Notes under the pieces: generated by a model
What the model was told of the DNA's origin: nothing
Databases searched by the model: none
Seen by the model: only the letters and a program-made list of their open reading frames with translations
Origin: Treponema sp.
GTDB taxonomy: Bacteria > Spirochaetota > Spirochaetia > Treponematales > Breznakiellaceae
Assembly (NCBI GenBank): GCA_031258505.1
Contig: JAIRMT010000042.1
Coordinates: 1-17,145, forward strand
Direction of reading: 5' to 3'
Length of the DNA: 17,145 bases
Part shown: positions 8,269 to 14,928 of the stretch, piece by piece
Layout: every line of letters begins with the position of its first letter
Position numbering within the stretch: position 1 is the first letter of the stretch
Made by a program: the position numbers and the translations under genes

Positions 8269-8341
8269 CTCCCCCGCGCGGGTTTGAACCACGGACCCAG
8301 TGGTTAACAGCCACTTGCTCTGCCAACTGAGCTACAGGGGA
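8269..8341 (-). tRNA. tRNA-Asn (GTT)
   Basis: A 73-nt minus-strand tRNA. The acceptor TCCCCTG pairs with CGGGGGA (one G-U). The D arm is GCTC...GAGC. The anticodon stem AGTGG/CCACT holds loop CTGTTAA with anticodon GTT (bases 8308-8306). The T arm CGTGG-TTCAAAC-CCGCG has one wobble pair. The discriminator is G, as expected for asparagine. The 3' CCA is not encoded and must be added by the CCA-adding enzyme. The gene has its own consensus promoter upstream and a terminator downstream, so it is a single-gene transcription unit. Confidence 0.97.
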
Positions 8342-8351
8342 TCATACAATT

Positions 8352-8380
8352 ACTATACCGATTCTCAAAAAAAGTGTCAA
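8352..8380 (-). promoter_or_regulatory. Sigma70-type promoter of tRNA-Asn
   Basis: On the minus strand TTGACA (8380-8375), a 17-nt spacer and TATAGT (8357-8352) give a near-consensus promoter. The expected start is within a few bases of the tRNA 5' end at 8341. Confidence 0.9.
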
Positions 8381-8412
8381 GCGTTTTTTTATGTTTTTAT
8401 ACGATTTTCATC

Positions 8413-8426
8413 GGTGAATCTTCACC
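8413..8426. promoter_or_regulatory. Operator-like dyad GGTGAA-TC-TTCACC
   Basis: A perfect 6-bp inverted repeat with a 2-bp centre ends exactly where the -35 box of the downstream plus-strand promoter begins (8427). It sits between the divergent tRNA and NDK-like promoters. The symmetry and position fit a repressor or activator site, but no regulator is known. Confidence 0.35.
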
Positions 8427-8455
8427 TTGTCTTTCATGCGCGCTCTGATTACAAT
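8427..8455 (+). promoter_or_regulatory. Promoter of the NDK-like gene
   Basis: TTGTCT (8427-8432), a 17-nt spacer and TACAAT (8450-8455) lie 25 bp before the ATG at 8480. The short leader carries the aaggag ribosome site. Confidence 0.6.
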
Positions 8456-8479
8456 ACTTCTATAATTAAGGAGTTCTAT

Positions 8480-9658
8480 ATGAAAGAAACTGTCTCGTAT
8501 GTGCTTGTTACCCCGTATACTGTGGCGAAAAGTAGAACAGGCGGCGTTGTTTCGCGTTTGCTGGCGCAATCAGACTTGGAACTGGTAGGAGCGCAGATGA
8601 TTGCCGCTGATGACAAGTTTGCCTCTGAGTATGCCAGGTCCATCGCCAGCTATCCCTATTCCGACTCAGTGCCTCTGCTGGCAGACTACGTTGAACACAA
8701 TGTCGGACCCTACGGCGGCCGTAAGCACCGGAGCCTTCTTCTGCTCTTCAAAGGCGAAGACCCCTGCGGCAAACTCACCCGCATCTGCGGCCACATGTAC
8801 GCTGAACACATGGGCATTGAATCGTTTACCGGTGAAACTATCCGCGATACCTACGCCGACCTTATCACCGACCCTGATGACCCGACTAAGGTAACATACT
8901 TTGAACCAGCGGTATTAACTCCGCGTATTCAGGAGTCGGCTGACGATCACCTCATTATATTCTCGAAATTTCTCAAGGGACAGCCAAACATCGTGGAAAA
9001 CATAAGTTACCCTGACCCATCGCGGATTGAGCGAACACTGGTGATTCTCAAGCCGGACAACTGGCGCTATGCCTCATCAAAGCCCGGCACCATTATTGAT
9101 ATGTTCTCACGCACTGGTCTGCGGATTGTGGGAATCAAGGTGCATCGTTTCTCTCTGACGCAGGCGCTGGAGTTCTACGGCTCAGTGGAGACTACGCTCA
9201 AGGAAAAACTTGCGCCAGTGTTTGGAAAACGCGCCCGTGAACTGCTTGAGAAAGAATTCAATATGCGCCTGAGCGATGAGAGTGCAAAGATACTGGTGGA
9301 AAACTTTGGCGCGGAATGTGCCTACGACCAGTTCGTCCAGATAGTAGAGTTCATGTCTGGTATGCGGCCTGATCAGAAGTGCGATCCGAGCAAGCCGGGT
9401 AATGTCAAGTGTATGCTTCTTATCTACGAGGGAGAGGATGCTGTCAGGAAAATCCGCGACGTGCTTGGTCCCACCGACCCGCTCAAAGCGCCCGGCGGCA
9501 CCATACGCCGTGAATTCGGCAGTAACGTGATGGTCAACACAGCTCACGCCTCAGACTCGGCGGAAAACGCCAAGCGCGAGATGGGCATTATCAAGATACA
9601 CGAGAACTCGCTTGAATCTATCATCAACGATTACCTGAGCAGCATTAAGCGGTATTAG
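8480..9658 (+). CDS. Tandem nucleoside diphosphate kinase-like protein
   Basis: A 392-aa protein. ATG 8480 is preceded by aaggag (8468-8473); the longer open frame back to 8300 runs through the tRNA and is not used. Residues about 183-385 match nucleoside diphosphate kinase: ERTLVILKPD (K191), RDVLGPTDP, GGTIRREFG and NTAHASDS with the phospho-acceptor H356. The lysine, arginine, threonine, asparagine and histidine of the NDK site are present. The arginine usually preceding the asparagine (GRN) is V here. About 40 extra residues follow the FY motif compared with short 140-150 aa NDKs. Residues about 5-165 look like a second, degenerate copy (YVLVTPYTVAKSRTGG, LLLFKGEDPC, GETIRD) in which the histidine position is not recognisable. 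The second half may exchange phosphate between NTPs and NDPs; the first half is probably structural or regulatory. No short canonical NDK is visible here. Confidence 0.8.
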   Translation: MKETVSYVLVTPYTVAKSRTGGVVSRLLAQSDLELVGAQMIAADDKFASEYARSIASYPYSDSVPLLADYVEHNVGPYGGRKHRSLLLLFKGEDPCGKLTRICGHMYAEHMGIESFTGETIRDTYADLITDPDDPTKVTYFEPAVLTPRIQESADDHLIIFSKFLKGQPNIVENISYPDPSRIERTLVILKPDNWRYASSKPGTIIDMFSRTGLRIVGIKVHRFSLTQALEFYGSVETTLKEKLAPVFGKRARELLEKEFNMRLSDESAKILVENFGAECAYDQFVQIVEFMSGMRPDQKCDPSKPGNVKCMLLIYEGEDAVRKIRDVLGPTDPLKAPGGTIRREFGSNVMVNTAHASDSAENAKREMGIIKIHENSLESIINDYLSSIKRY

Positions 9659-9672
9659 GAAGTTTTCTCTGA

Positions 9673-9693
9673 AACCGCGCAGATTGCGCGGTT
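9673..9693. terminator. Hairpin between convergent genes
   Basis: AACCGCGC-AGATT-GCGCGGTT is a perfect 8-bp stem with a 5-nt loop in the 43-bp gap between the NDK-like gene and the convergent FKBP gene. There is no T-run after it on either strand. Position and stability suggest a shared bidirectional terminator. Confidence 0.5.
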
Positions 9694-9701
9694 CAATCAG
9701 A

Positions 9702-10463
9702 CTATTCTTGAGCGGCGTCAACAACATCGTCGTCAGCGTCAACAACACCATCGTCAGCGTCATCAACATCATCATCGGAGAGTATTGAGACGAGTTCCAC
9801 CTGATAGACCACTGTAGAGTAAGGCGGGATCACGTTACCGGCGCCTTCGCTCCCGTAGGCTAGTTGGGAAGGAACGAAGAAACGGTACGTAGCGCCTTCG
9901 CTCATAAGCTGGATGCCTTCCGACAAGCCCGGTATAACCATGTCAAGCGGGAATTCTTCGGGTTCACCGCGCTCATAGGAGCTGTCAAAGAGCGATCCGT
10001 CGATAAACGCGCCTTCGTAGTTGACCACTACGGTATCAACGAGTACGGCTGTGCGGCCGGTTCCCTCCTCGACAACTTCGTACTGTAGTCCGCTTGTGGT
10101 GGTGAGTACACCCGGACGCCTGCTGTTTTCTTCAAGGAATTGCGCTTCTCGCGCCATGCTTTCCGCAGCCTGTTTTTCCATTGCCTCCATGTAGGCAATC
10201 TGCGTCTTTGCAACTGCCTCATCCCATGAAAGACGAGTCGCCGCGCTGTTTTCCAGCATATCCCTTATGCCTTCGGCAACAGCGGTATAGTTAGCTATGC
10301 TTATGCCGAGTTCTTCCAACTGAGAACCAAACAGCATACCAAAGGCATAACTAGTCTGCACATCCGACGAATACTTCCCGGCTGCATCTCCTGCAACCCC
10401 ACTCGCGTGACTCAATGCGACCACACACAGCGACACAAGTAAAACACCTATTCCTTTTTTCAT
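9702..10463 (-). CDS. Secreted FKBP-type peptidyl-prolyl isomerase with acidic tail
   Basis: A 253-aa isomerase that would assist folding of exported proteins outside the cytoplasm. The signal peptide is residues 1-20 (hydrophobic core GVLLVSLCVVAL, likely cut after SHA); no proper lipobox is seen. FKBP_N dimerisation-type helices lie at about 35-110 (SYAFGMLFGSQL). The FKBP catalytic domain is at 124-228, with SGLQY, VNYEG, VIPG, LAYG and IPP. Residues 229-253 form an aspartate-rich tail (SDDDVDDADDG...) encoded by imperfect gtc/atc repeats. ATG 10463 has AAGGAG 5 nt upstream, and that site overlaps the TAA of the lipoprotein FKBP gene 9 bp away, so the pair is probably translationally coupled. 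It is a paralogue of that neighbour. Confidence 0.93.
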   Translation of the reverse strand: MKKGIGVLLVSLCVVALSHASGVAGDAAGKYSSDVQTSYAFGMLFGSQLEELGISIANYTAVAEGIRDMLENSAATRLSWDEAVAKTQIAYMEAMEKQAAESMAREAQFLEENSRRPGVLTTTSGLQYEVVEEGTGRTAVLVDTVVVNYEGAFIDGSLFDSSYERGEPEEFPLDMVIPGLSEGIQLMSEGATYRFFVPSQLAYGSEGAGNVIPPYSTVVYQVELVSILSDDDVDDADDGVVDADDDVVDAAQE

Positions 10464-10472
10464 AATGACTCC

Positions 10473-11153
10473 TTATTCTTTTACAATTTTGAGCAGTTCC
10501 ACCTTAAAGATCAATGTGGAATTGGGAGGAATGACGGAAGCGCCCTGCTCGCCATAAGCCAGCTCTGAGGGGATGTACAGACGATAGGTACTACCCTCGC
10601 TCATAAGCTGCAAGCCTTCTGTCCAGCCCGGAATAACGCCGTTCAACGGGAACTCAATAGGCTCGCCGTACTCATAACTACTGTCAAAGACCGTGCCGTC
10701 AATAAGCGAGCCTTCGTAGTTGACCTGTACCGTATCGCTTGCAAGGGGTCTGGGTCCGCTTCCTTCGGTGATCACTTCGTATTGCAAGCCGCTTGCTGTA
10801 GTAAGCACCCCGTCTTTCTTAGCGTTCTCAGCGAGGAATGTGATTCCCTTCTGCCGCTCCTGATTTGACTGTTCCTCATAGACAGCCATATACGCCGTCT
10901 GCGCCCGCGACAGGGCCTCATCAAAAGAAAGCTGCGTATCCAAGTCTTCATAGTATTCCTTAAAGCCCTGCGTAAACGAGTCATAGTTAAACGTCATTCC
11001 CGATCCCTTGAACTGGTTGGCCATAATCATACCAAAGGCATAGCTTACCGGATCCATCTCCGCAACTGGAGCAGGTTCCTCTTTTTTCCCGCCCGCGTTA
11101 CAGGCTGCTAAGACAACAATAAGACACAAAATACCCATACATCGTTTTTTCAT
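10473..11153 (-). CDS. Lipoprotein FKBP-type peptidyl-prolyl isomerase
   Basis: A 226-aa predicted lipoprotein. The n-region MKKR and hydrophobic stretch end in the lipobox L-A-A-C with lipidated Cys18, followed by a flexible GGKKEEPAP linker. FKBP_N helices (SYAFGMIMANQF, about 36-110) precede the FKBP domain at about 121-226, with SGLQY, VNYEG (144), VIPG (173), LAYG (198) and IPP (208). This architecture matches the Mip/FkpA group of envelope isomerases. The ATG follows GGAAG with a 5-nt gap, a moderate site. First of two adjacent FKBP genes, 125 bp after priA. I see no strong terminator in that gap, so read-through from priA is possible. Confidence 0.93.
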   Translation of the reverse strand: MKKRCMGILCLIVVLAACNAGGKKEEPAPVAEMDPVSYAFGMIMANQFKGSGMTFNYDSFTQGFKEYYEDLDTQLSFDEALSRAQTAYMAVYEEQSNQERQKGITFLAENAKKDGVLTTASGLQYEVITEGSGPRPLASDTVQVNYEGSLIDGTVFDSSYEYGEPIEFPLNGVIPGWTEGLQLMSEGSTYRLYIPSELAYGEQGASVIPPNSTLIFKVELLKIVKE

Positions 11154-11278
11154 AACACTTCCATAAAAAATAGAGTTCAGGCCAGCTATAGGCTTGCCCG
11201 GAGCGTAATCGCCGTTTTCAGCATAGAGGGAAGTTTTGTTTTATACAAGCTAGAAACTTTAGCCCGGTTGTCAGAAAC

Positions 11279-13306
11279 CTATAGCAGGCTCACGGGGTCT
11301 ACATCGACTTCAAGGTATACGCGGCTGTCTTTACCGCGCTCATAAGCGGCAAGTATGGTCCGCGTTGCGCCATGCAGCGCGCTCATGCTTTTACCGCGTA
11401 TAAGTATCTGGCGGCGGTGGTTTTTGGCGATGACACTGATGGGACACTCTGCCGGGCCGAGCATATTTGCGCTGGGAGGAAGCAGGGGCGCAATAATCGA
11501 AGCAAGGCGGCTTATGGCGGCGTTGGCGCGCTGTTCGTCTTTGCTGCGAATCGTGAACCGAATGAGGCGCGTGTAGGGCGGAAAATCCAGCATCTTGCGC
11601 TGGGCAAGCTCGGCTTCGAAAAAGCCGGCCACGTCAAGGGCGCAGGCGCTGGCAATGGATGGATCATTGGGGCGATAGGTCTGCACAATGACCTTGCCGT
11701 CCGGGAAGTAACGGCCTGAACGTCCCGCAACCTGCACGATGAGCGAGAAAACGCGCTCCACAGCCCGAAAGTCTGGCAGGTGGAGACCAGAGTCGGCCAG
11801 CACCACACCAACAAGGCGCACGCTGGGGAAGTTGAGACCCTTGGCGACCATCTGGGTTCCTAGCAGTATGTCAAAGCAATGCGCTCTAAACAGTTCAAGC
11901 GTTTCCTGAAGGCTTCCCTTGACCCTAGTGGAATCCGCGTCAACGCGGCGAACCCGCAGGTCTGGAAAGGCGCGGCGTACCTCATCCTCGATCATTTCCG
12001 TACCAAAGCCCGCGTATCCTGCGGTAAGCGAGCCGCACTGAGGACAGGCTTTCGGCGGCGTTTCGTGATGGCCGCAGTAGTGGCAGAGCGCCTGATTCCT
12101 GTCGCGGTGCCAGGTGAGCGATACTGAACAGTTCTTGCAGGTAAGCTCATAGCCGCAGGCCGGACAATGGTAAAAGTACGCGAAGCCTCTGCGGTTAAGA
12201 AACAGAATCGTCTGACGTCCCATTTGTGCGGTTTTGCGGATTTCTTCCTTTAGCTCTTTGGTAAGGCAGCCTTCGGTATGGGCGAGGTTTACAGACCGTA
12301 TCTCCGGCAAGTTCCCGCCAGAAAGCCGCCGCGTGAGGTCAAGCCGCGTAATAGCCTTATCGCTCATGAGCTTCCATGCTTCCAGAGACGGTGTTGCCGA
12401 ACCCATAAGCAGACGCGCGCCCTCGGCTGAACAGCGCCGCATAGCAACCTGTCGCGCATGGTAACGAGGCGCGCTGCCGCTCTTGTATGAGCCATCGTGT
12501 TCCTCGTCGATAATGATTAGTCCCAGGTCTCGCGCTGGCGCGAACACTGCGCTTCGCGGTCCCACGATGATACGCACTTCTCCCCGCATGATCCGCGTCC
12601 ATTCGGTGAAACGCGCGCTTGGTGTCATGCCAGAATGAAGCGTAGTCGCCACTGAGCCAAAGCGCTTGCCAATGGCCTCAGCAGTCTGGTGCGTGAGCGC
12701 GATTTCCGGCACCAGGTAGATAACCGACTTGCCCGTGTCAAGCATGGTTTGGGCGGCGCGGAGAAAGACTTCGGTTTTCCCTGAGCCAGTAATGCCGTAG
12801 AGGTAAAACATGGACGGCGGCGGCAAGGACGGCGTTGTTGTGTTACTGCTTGTGGGGGCGGCGGGCAGCGGGACTTGCGGCGCGATGATGACTTTTAAGG
12901 CGCGTTCCTGCTCATCGGAAAGTTCAAGCGCAGTGTCACTGATTTCGTCATCGTTAATCGTGAAGACCCGCGAGGACACGGCGCGTCTGCCCGATGGAAT
13001 CATTATGGCAAGCGCCTCTCCCAAGCTGCAAAAGTAAAACGCTGACAGCCATTGCGCCAGGGCGATAGTCTGACTATCGAAGATAGGCGCGGCGTCAACC
13101 ACGCGCCGAATCGCTTTGAGACGGCCTATGTCGAGTCCGTCTGGCGCTTGTTCCCGTTCAGCAATGATATAGCCGACAAGCTCACGATGCCCAAGCGGGG
13201 CAAGTACGCGCTTGCCCACGCTTGCCTCACCCTTTGTCGCTGAATCCACGCGGTAGGTAAAGGTTTGCAGCGCAGGCACATCAAACACAATCTCAAAAAA
13301 TTCCAT
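11279..13306 (-). CDS. priA: Primosomal protein N' (replication restart helicase PriA)
   Basis: A 675-aa DNA helicase that reloads the replisome at stalled forks. The N-terminal 3' DNA-binding domain opens with FFEIVFDVPALQTFTYRV. The SF2 helicase core has Walker A GITGSGKTE (171-179), the DEEH box (267-270), GSATPS (302-307) and GTQMVAKGLNFP. Eight cysteines in the zinc region (381, 384, 390, 393, 408, 411, 421, 424; CPAC, CKNC, CHYC, CPQC) form the two expected zinc sites. An insertion at about 143-165, rich in Pro, Ser and Thr, lies between the EQ motif (132-133) and Walker A. ATG 13306 has AAAGGG 5-6 nt upstream, overlapping the stop codon of the ZIP gene 9 bp away, which suggests coupling. 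Confidence 0.97.
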   Translation of the reverse strand: MEFFEIVFDVPALQTFTYRVDSATKGEASVGKRVLAPLGHRELVGYIIAEREQAPDGLDIGRLKAIRRVVDAAPIFDSQTIALAQWLSAFYFCSLGEALAIMIPSGRRAVSSRVFTINDDEISDTALELSDEQERALKVIIAPQVPLPAAPTSSNTTTPSLPPPSMFYLYGITGSGKTEVFLRAAQTMLDTGKSVIYLVPEIALTHQTAEAIGKRFGSVATTLHSGMTPSARFTEWTRIMRGEVRIIVGPRSAVFAPARDLGLIIIDEEHDGSYKSGSAPRYHARQVAMRRCSAEGARLLMGSATPSLEAWKLMSDKAITRLDLTRRLSGGNLPEIRSVNLAHTEGCLTKELKEEIRKTAQMGRQTILFLNRRGFAYFYHCPACGYELTCKNCSVSLTWHRDRNQALCHYCGHHETPPKACPQCGSLTAGYAGFGTEMIEDEVRRAFPDLRVRRVDADSTRVKGSLQETLELFRAHCFDILLGTQMVAKGLNFPSVRLVGVVLADSGLHLPDFRAVERVFSLIVQVAGRSGRYFPDGKVIVQTYRPNDPSIASACALDVAGFFEAELAQRKMLDFPPYTRLIRFTIRSKDEQRANAAISRLASIIAPLLPPSANMLGPAECPISVIAKNHRRQILIRGKSMSALHGATRTILAAYERGKDSRVYLEVDVDPVSLL

Positions 13307-13315
13307 GCTGACCCT

Positions 13316-14101
13316 TTAACCCAACGCGACATCTAATATCATCATAACCACAAATCCAGCCATAACTGCCAGTGTTCCCAGATTGGAATGTTCCCCCAGA
13401 TGCGCCTCTGGAATTAACTCTTCAACCACAACATAAAGCATAGCGCCAGCGGCAAAAGCCAGTAACCACGGCATGACCGGCGCAATAAACGCTGCGATAA
13501 ACACCATCAACAAGCCGCATACCGGCTCAGTTACTCCTGAAAGGCAGCCCAGTAAAAATGCCCGTCCGGTTTTCATTCCCTCCTGTCTGAGCGGTAAAGA
13601 AATCGCCGCGCCTTCAGGAAAGTTCTGTATACCAACTCCAAGCGCCAGGGCTATGGCTGAAGCATACAGGGCATCTTCCCTGTGCTGCGCTGCAAGCGCA
13701 AATGACAATCCCACAGCCATTCCTTCCGGGATATTGTGTAACGTTACCGCTGATACCAGCAGTGTTGTGCGTTTCATTGAACTTGAAACGCCTTCCTGCG
13801 TATTTGTGGATGGGTGCAAATGGGGGATAAGCCTATCAAGTCCGAGTAAAAACAAAACGCCCAGAATGAATCCCGCTGCAGCGGGAATCCAGCCCAGCCC
13901 ATTGTCCCCAGCTTCTTCAATCGCTGGAACAAGCAAGCCAAACACAGACGCTGAAATCATAATCCCAGCCGCGAATCCGAGAAACAGCGTTTGAATGGTA
14001 CGGCTTGTCTGCTTATGAAAGAAGAACACCATTGCTGAGCCTAGACAAGTCATTAAAAAGATAAATCCTGTTCCACCAGCAACCCAGAACAACCCTTGCA
14101 T
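13316..14101 (-). CDS. ZIP-family divalent metal transporter
   Basis: A 261-aa integral membrane protein with about eight hydrophobic segments, expected to import zinc or related divalent cations across the inner membrane. Diagnostic metal-site motifs are HNIPEG (122-127) and NFPEG (160-164) in the paired transport helices, a glutamate in GVTEPVCG, and EELIPEAH near the C-terminus. The loop between helices 3 and 4 has a short His-containing segment (HLHPS). I chose ATG 14101 because AAGGAG (14112-14107) lies 5 nt upstream; the GTG at 14107 overlaps that site. Closest in length and motifs to ZupT/GufA-type ZIPs. Upstream of priA with a 9-bp gap. Confidence 0.92.
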   Translation of the reverse strand: MQGLFWVAGGTGFIFLMTCLGSAMVFFFHKQTSRTIQTLFLGFAAGIMISASVFGLLVPAIEEAGDNGLGWIPAAAGFILGVLFLLGLDRLIPHLHPSTNTQEGVSSSMKRTTLLVSAVTLHNIPEGMAVGLSFALAAQHREDALYASAIALALGVGIQNFPEGAAISLPLRQEGMKTGRAFLLGCLSGVTEPVCGLLMVFIAAFIAPVMPWLLAFAAGAMLYVVVEELIPEAHLGEHSNLGTLAVMAGFVVMMILDVALG

Positions 14102-14126
14102 TATCACTCCTTTTTCCCCAAAAACT

Positions 14127-14147
14127 GCCCTTCGACAGGCTCAGGGC
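14127..14147. repeat. Short GCCCTTCGACAGGCTCAGGGC dyad, possible dispersed element
   Basis: The 21-bp word begins GCCCT and ends AGGGC, with cTTCGACAGGCTCa between. A near-identical cttcgaca-ggctcag word recurs as a dispersed intergenic element in many bacterial genomes. It lies 26 bp upstream of the ZIP start, inside that gene's leader. Confidence 0.3.
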
Positions 14148-14218
14148 GCGCCAGCTTCACTGCCAATGTCAAAGCGACCGATGGGAAACGCTCAATCGTT
14201 TAGATTAAGCAAAACGTA

Positions 14219-14259
14219 CGCGAAGTATCTCTCTTTTTCTTACTTTATGCTACTTCGCG
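14219..14259. other. Hairpin with pyrimidine-rich loop
   Basis: CGCGAAGTA (14219-14227) and TACTTCGCG (14251-14259) form a perfect 9-bp stem around a 23-nt loop rich in C and T. A second, weaker dyad (CAGGCG 14273-14278 with CGCCTG 14299-14304) follows. No gene is seen between 14102 and 14345. Confidence 0.55.
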
Positions 14260-14345
14260 CAGCGCCCGCGCGCAGGCGTCAGACACCATAACAAACTTCG
14301 CCTGTATCTTATGTCCTCTCGCCGCGAAAAAATTTTGAAAACCAC

Positions 14346-14374
14346 TTGATATTTTTTTTACAGGCCGCTAGAAT
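14346..14374 (+). promoter_or_regulatory. Strong sigma70-type promoter before the heptamer tract
   Basis: TTGATA (14346-14351), a 17-nt spacer containing eight Ts, and TAGAAT (14369-14374) form a near-consensus promoter. Transcription should start around 14380, at or next to the ATG of a small ORF at 14381. Confidence 0.6.
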
Positions 14375-14380
14375 CTTGTT

Positions 14381-14530
14381 ATGAACTTGAGGAAACGCCA
14401 TAGGACCGCTGGCTTTTGGCTTGCTTACCGTTTAGCTTCGCTCCCGGCTCCCGGCTCCCGGCTCCCGGCTCCCGGCTCCCGGCTCCCGGCTCCCGGCTCC
14501 CGGCTCCCGGCTCCCATTATACTCTCTTAA
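14381..14530 (+). CDS. Small ORF with LPAPGSR heptapeptide repeats (doubtful)
   Basis: 49 codons starting at ATG 14381, only 7 bp after the -10 box, so any messenger would be leaderless. There is no ribosome site. The first 20 residues are basic then hydrophobic (MNLRKRHRTAGFWLAYRLAS). The repeat tract then translates as three LPAPGSR copies and the frame ends at TAA 14528-14530. Changing the heptamer number by a net loss of one unit (or gain of two) would shift the frame into the open frame that runs to TAG 14814-14816. Coding status rests only on the promoter and open frame; it may instead be an untranslated RNA. Confidence 0.22.
   Translation: MNLRKRHRTAGFWLAYRLASLPAPGSRLPAPGSRLPAPGSRLPAPIILS
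14441..14516. repeat. Perfect heptanucleotide tract (CTCCCGG)10
   Basis: Ten uninterrupted copies of CTCCCGG fill 14441-14510, followed by a partial CTCCCA. The minus strand reads GGGAGCC repeated, giving many G3-N4-G3 runs that meet the usual G-quadruplex pattern. A pure tract with a unit not divisible by 3 is typical of a slippage-prone (phase-variable) locus. Confidence 0.95.
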
Positions 14531-14568
14531 CATATACTCTATTAACAAGACGGTTTATCAAGTGATCC

Positions 14569-14667
14569 TGTTCCAGAACCCCCTCATGCAGGGTTCTGAA
14601 CTCAAACTTTCTAGTTCTGAACAGAAATCATTCATTATAAAGCCATATAAAGAGAGGTTTTGGAACA
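14569..14667. other. Nested inverted repeats
   Basis: CAGAACCC (14574-14581) pairs with GGGTTCTG (14591-14598) around a 9-nt loop. TGTTCCAGAACC (14569-14580) also matches GGTTTTGGAACA (14656-14667) in inverted orientation with one mismatch. GTTCTGAAC-type words recur between them. The two pairings are mutually exclusive, as in a folded RNA with alternative states or a decayed element end. Confidence 0.55.
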
Positions 14668-14774
14668 GCCTCAAGTACCCAGCGCTTCTTTGTCGCATGA
14701 GGTTCCCGGAAAATGTCTTGCAGGCGCTGGACGTCTTCATATCCGGCGCTGGCAATGCACTTGCAGTCATCCAC
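14628..14774 (-). pseudogene. Possible decayed gene fragment
   Basis: A 48-codon minus-strand frame from GTG 14774 to TGA 14628 reads as a balanced, protein-like sequence (VDDCKCIASAGYEDVQRLQD, then ...KKRWVLEAVPKPLF). It lacks a ribosome site, and a stop lies just upstream in frame (14793-14795). It is probably the 3' remnant of a lost gene, but I cannot name a family and chance is possible. The nested dyads lie downstream of its stop. Confidence 0.2.
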
Positions 14775-14867
14775 AACAAAAGTACCCGAACCTCAATGGA
14801 AAGAGGCCGCTGTTAGTTCCATGCGATATTATATACCGGACGTTTGCACAACAAACTCCCAAACTGC

Positions 14868-14895
14868 TTTGTATACAGAAAAAGTCTCATATAAT
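14868..14895 (+). promoter_or_regulatory. Probable promoter of the chemoreceptor gene
   Basis: A perfect TATAAT (14890-14895) lies 34 bp before the ATG; the -35 is poor (TTTGTA at 14868-14873, 16-nt spacer). No clear sigma28 motif is seen. A small dyad TACCT-GACAG-AGGTA (14901-14915) follows in the leader just before the ribosome site. Confidence 0.4.
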
Positions 14896-14928
14896 ATTTT
14901 TACCTGACAGAGGTAATAAGGAGTGTTT

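Noticed and set aside
8097..8330. 77-aa plus-strand open frame
   Set aside because: It runs through the tRNA-Asn gene and its terminator and has no ribosome site, although it contains a hydrophobic stretch.
11154..11278. Promoter for the FKBP pair
   Set aside because: A TATAAA-like box exists on the minus strand (11245-11240) but no -35 at acceptable spacing, so I do not annotate it.
11372..11719. Plus-strand open frames inside priA
   Set aside because: Antisense shadows of a conserved, complete helicase gene.
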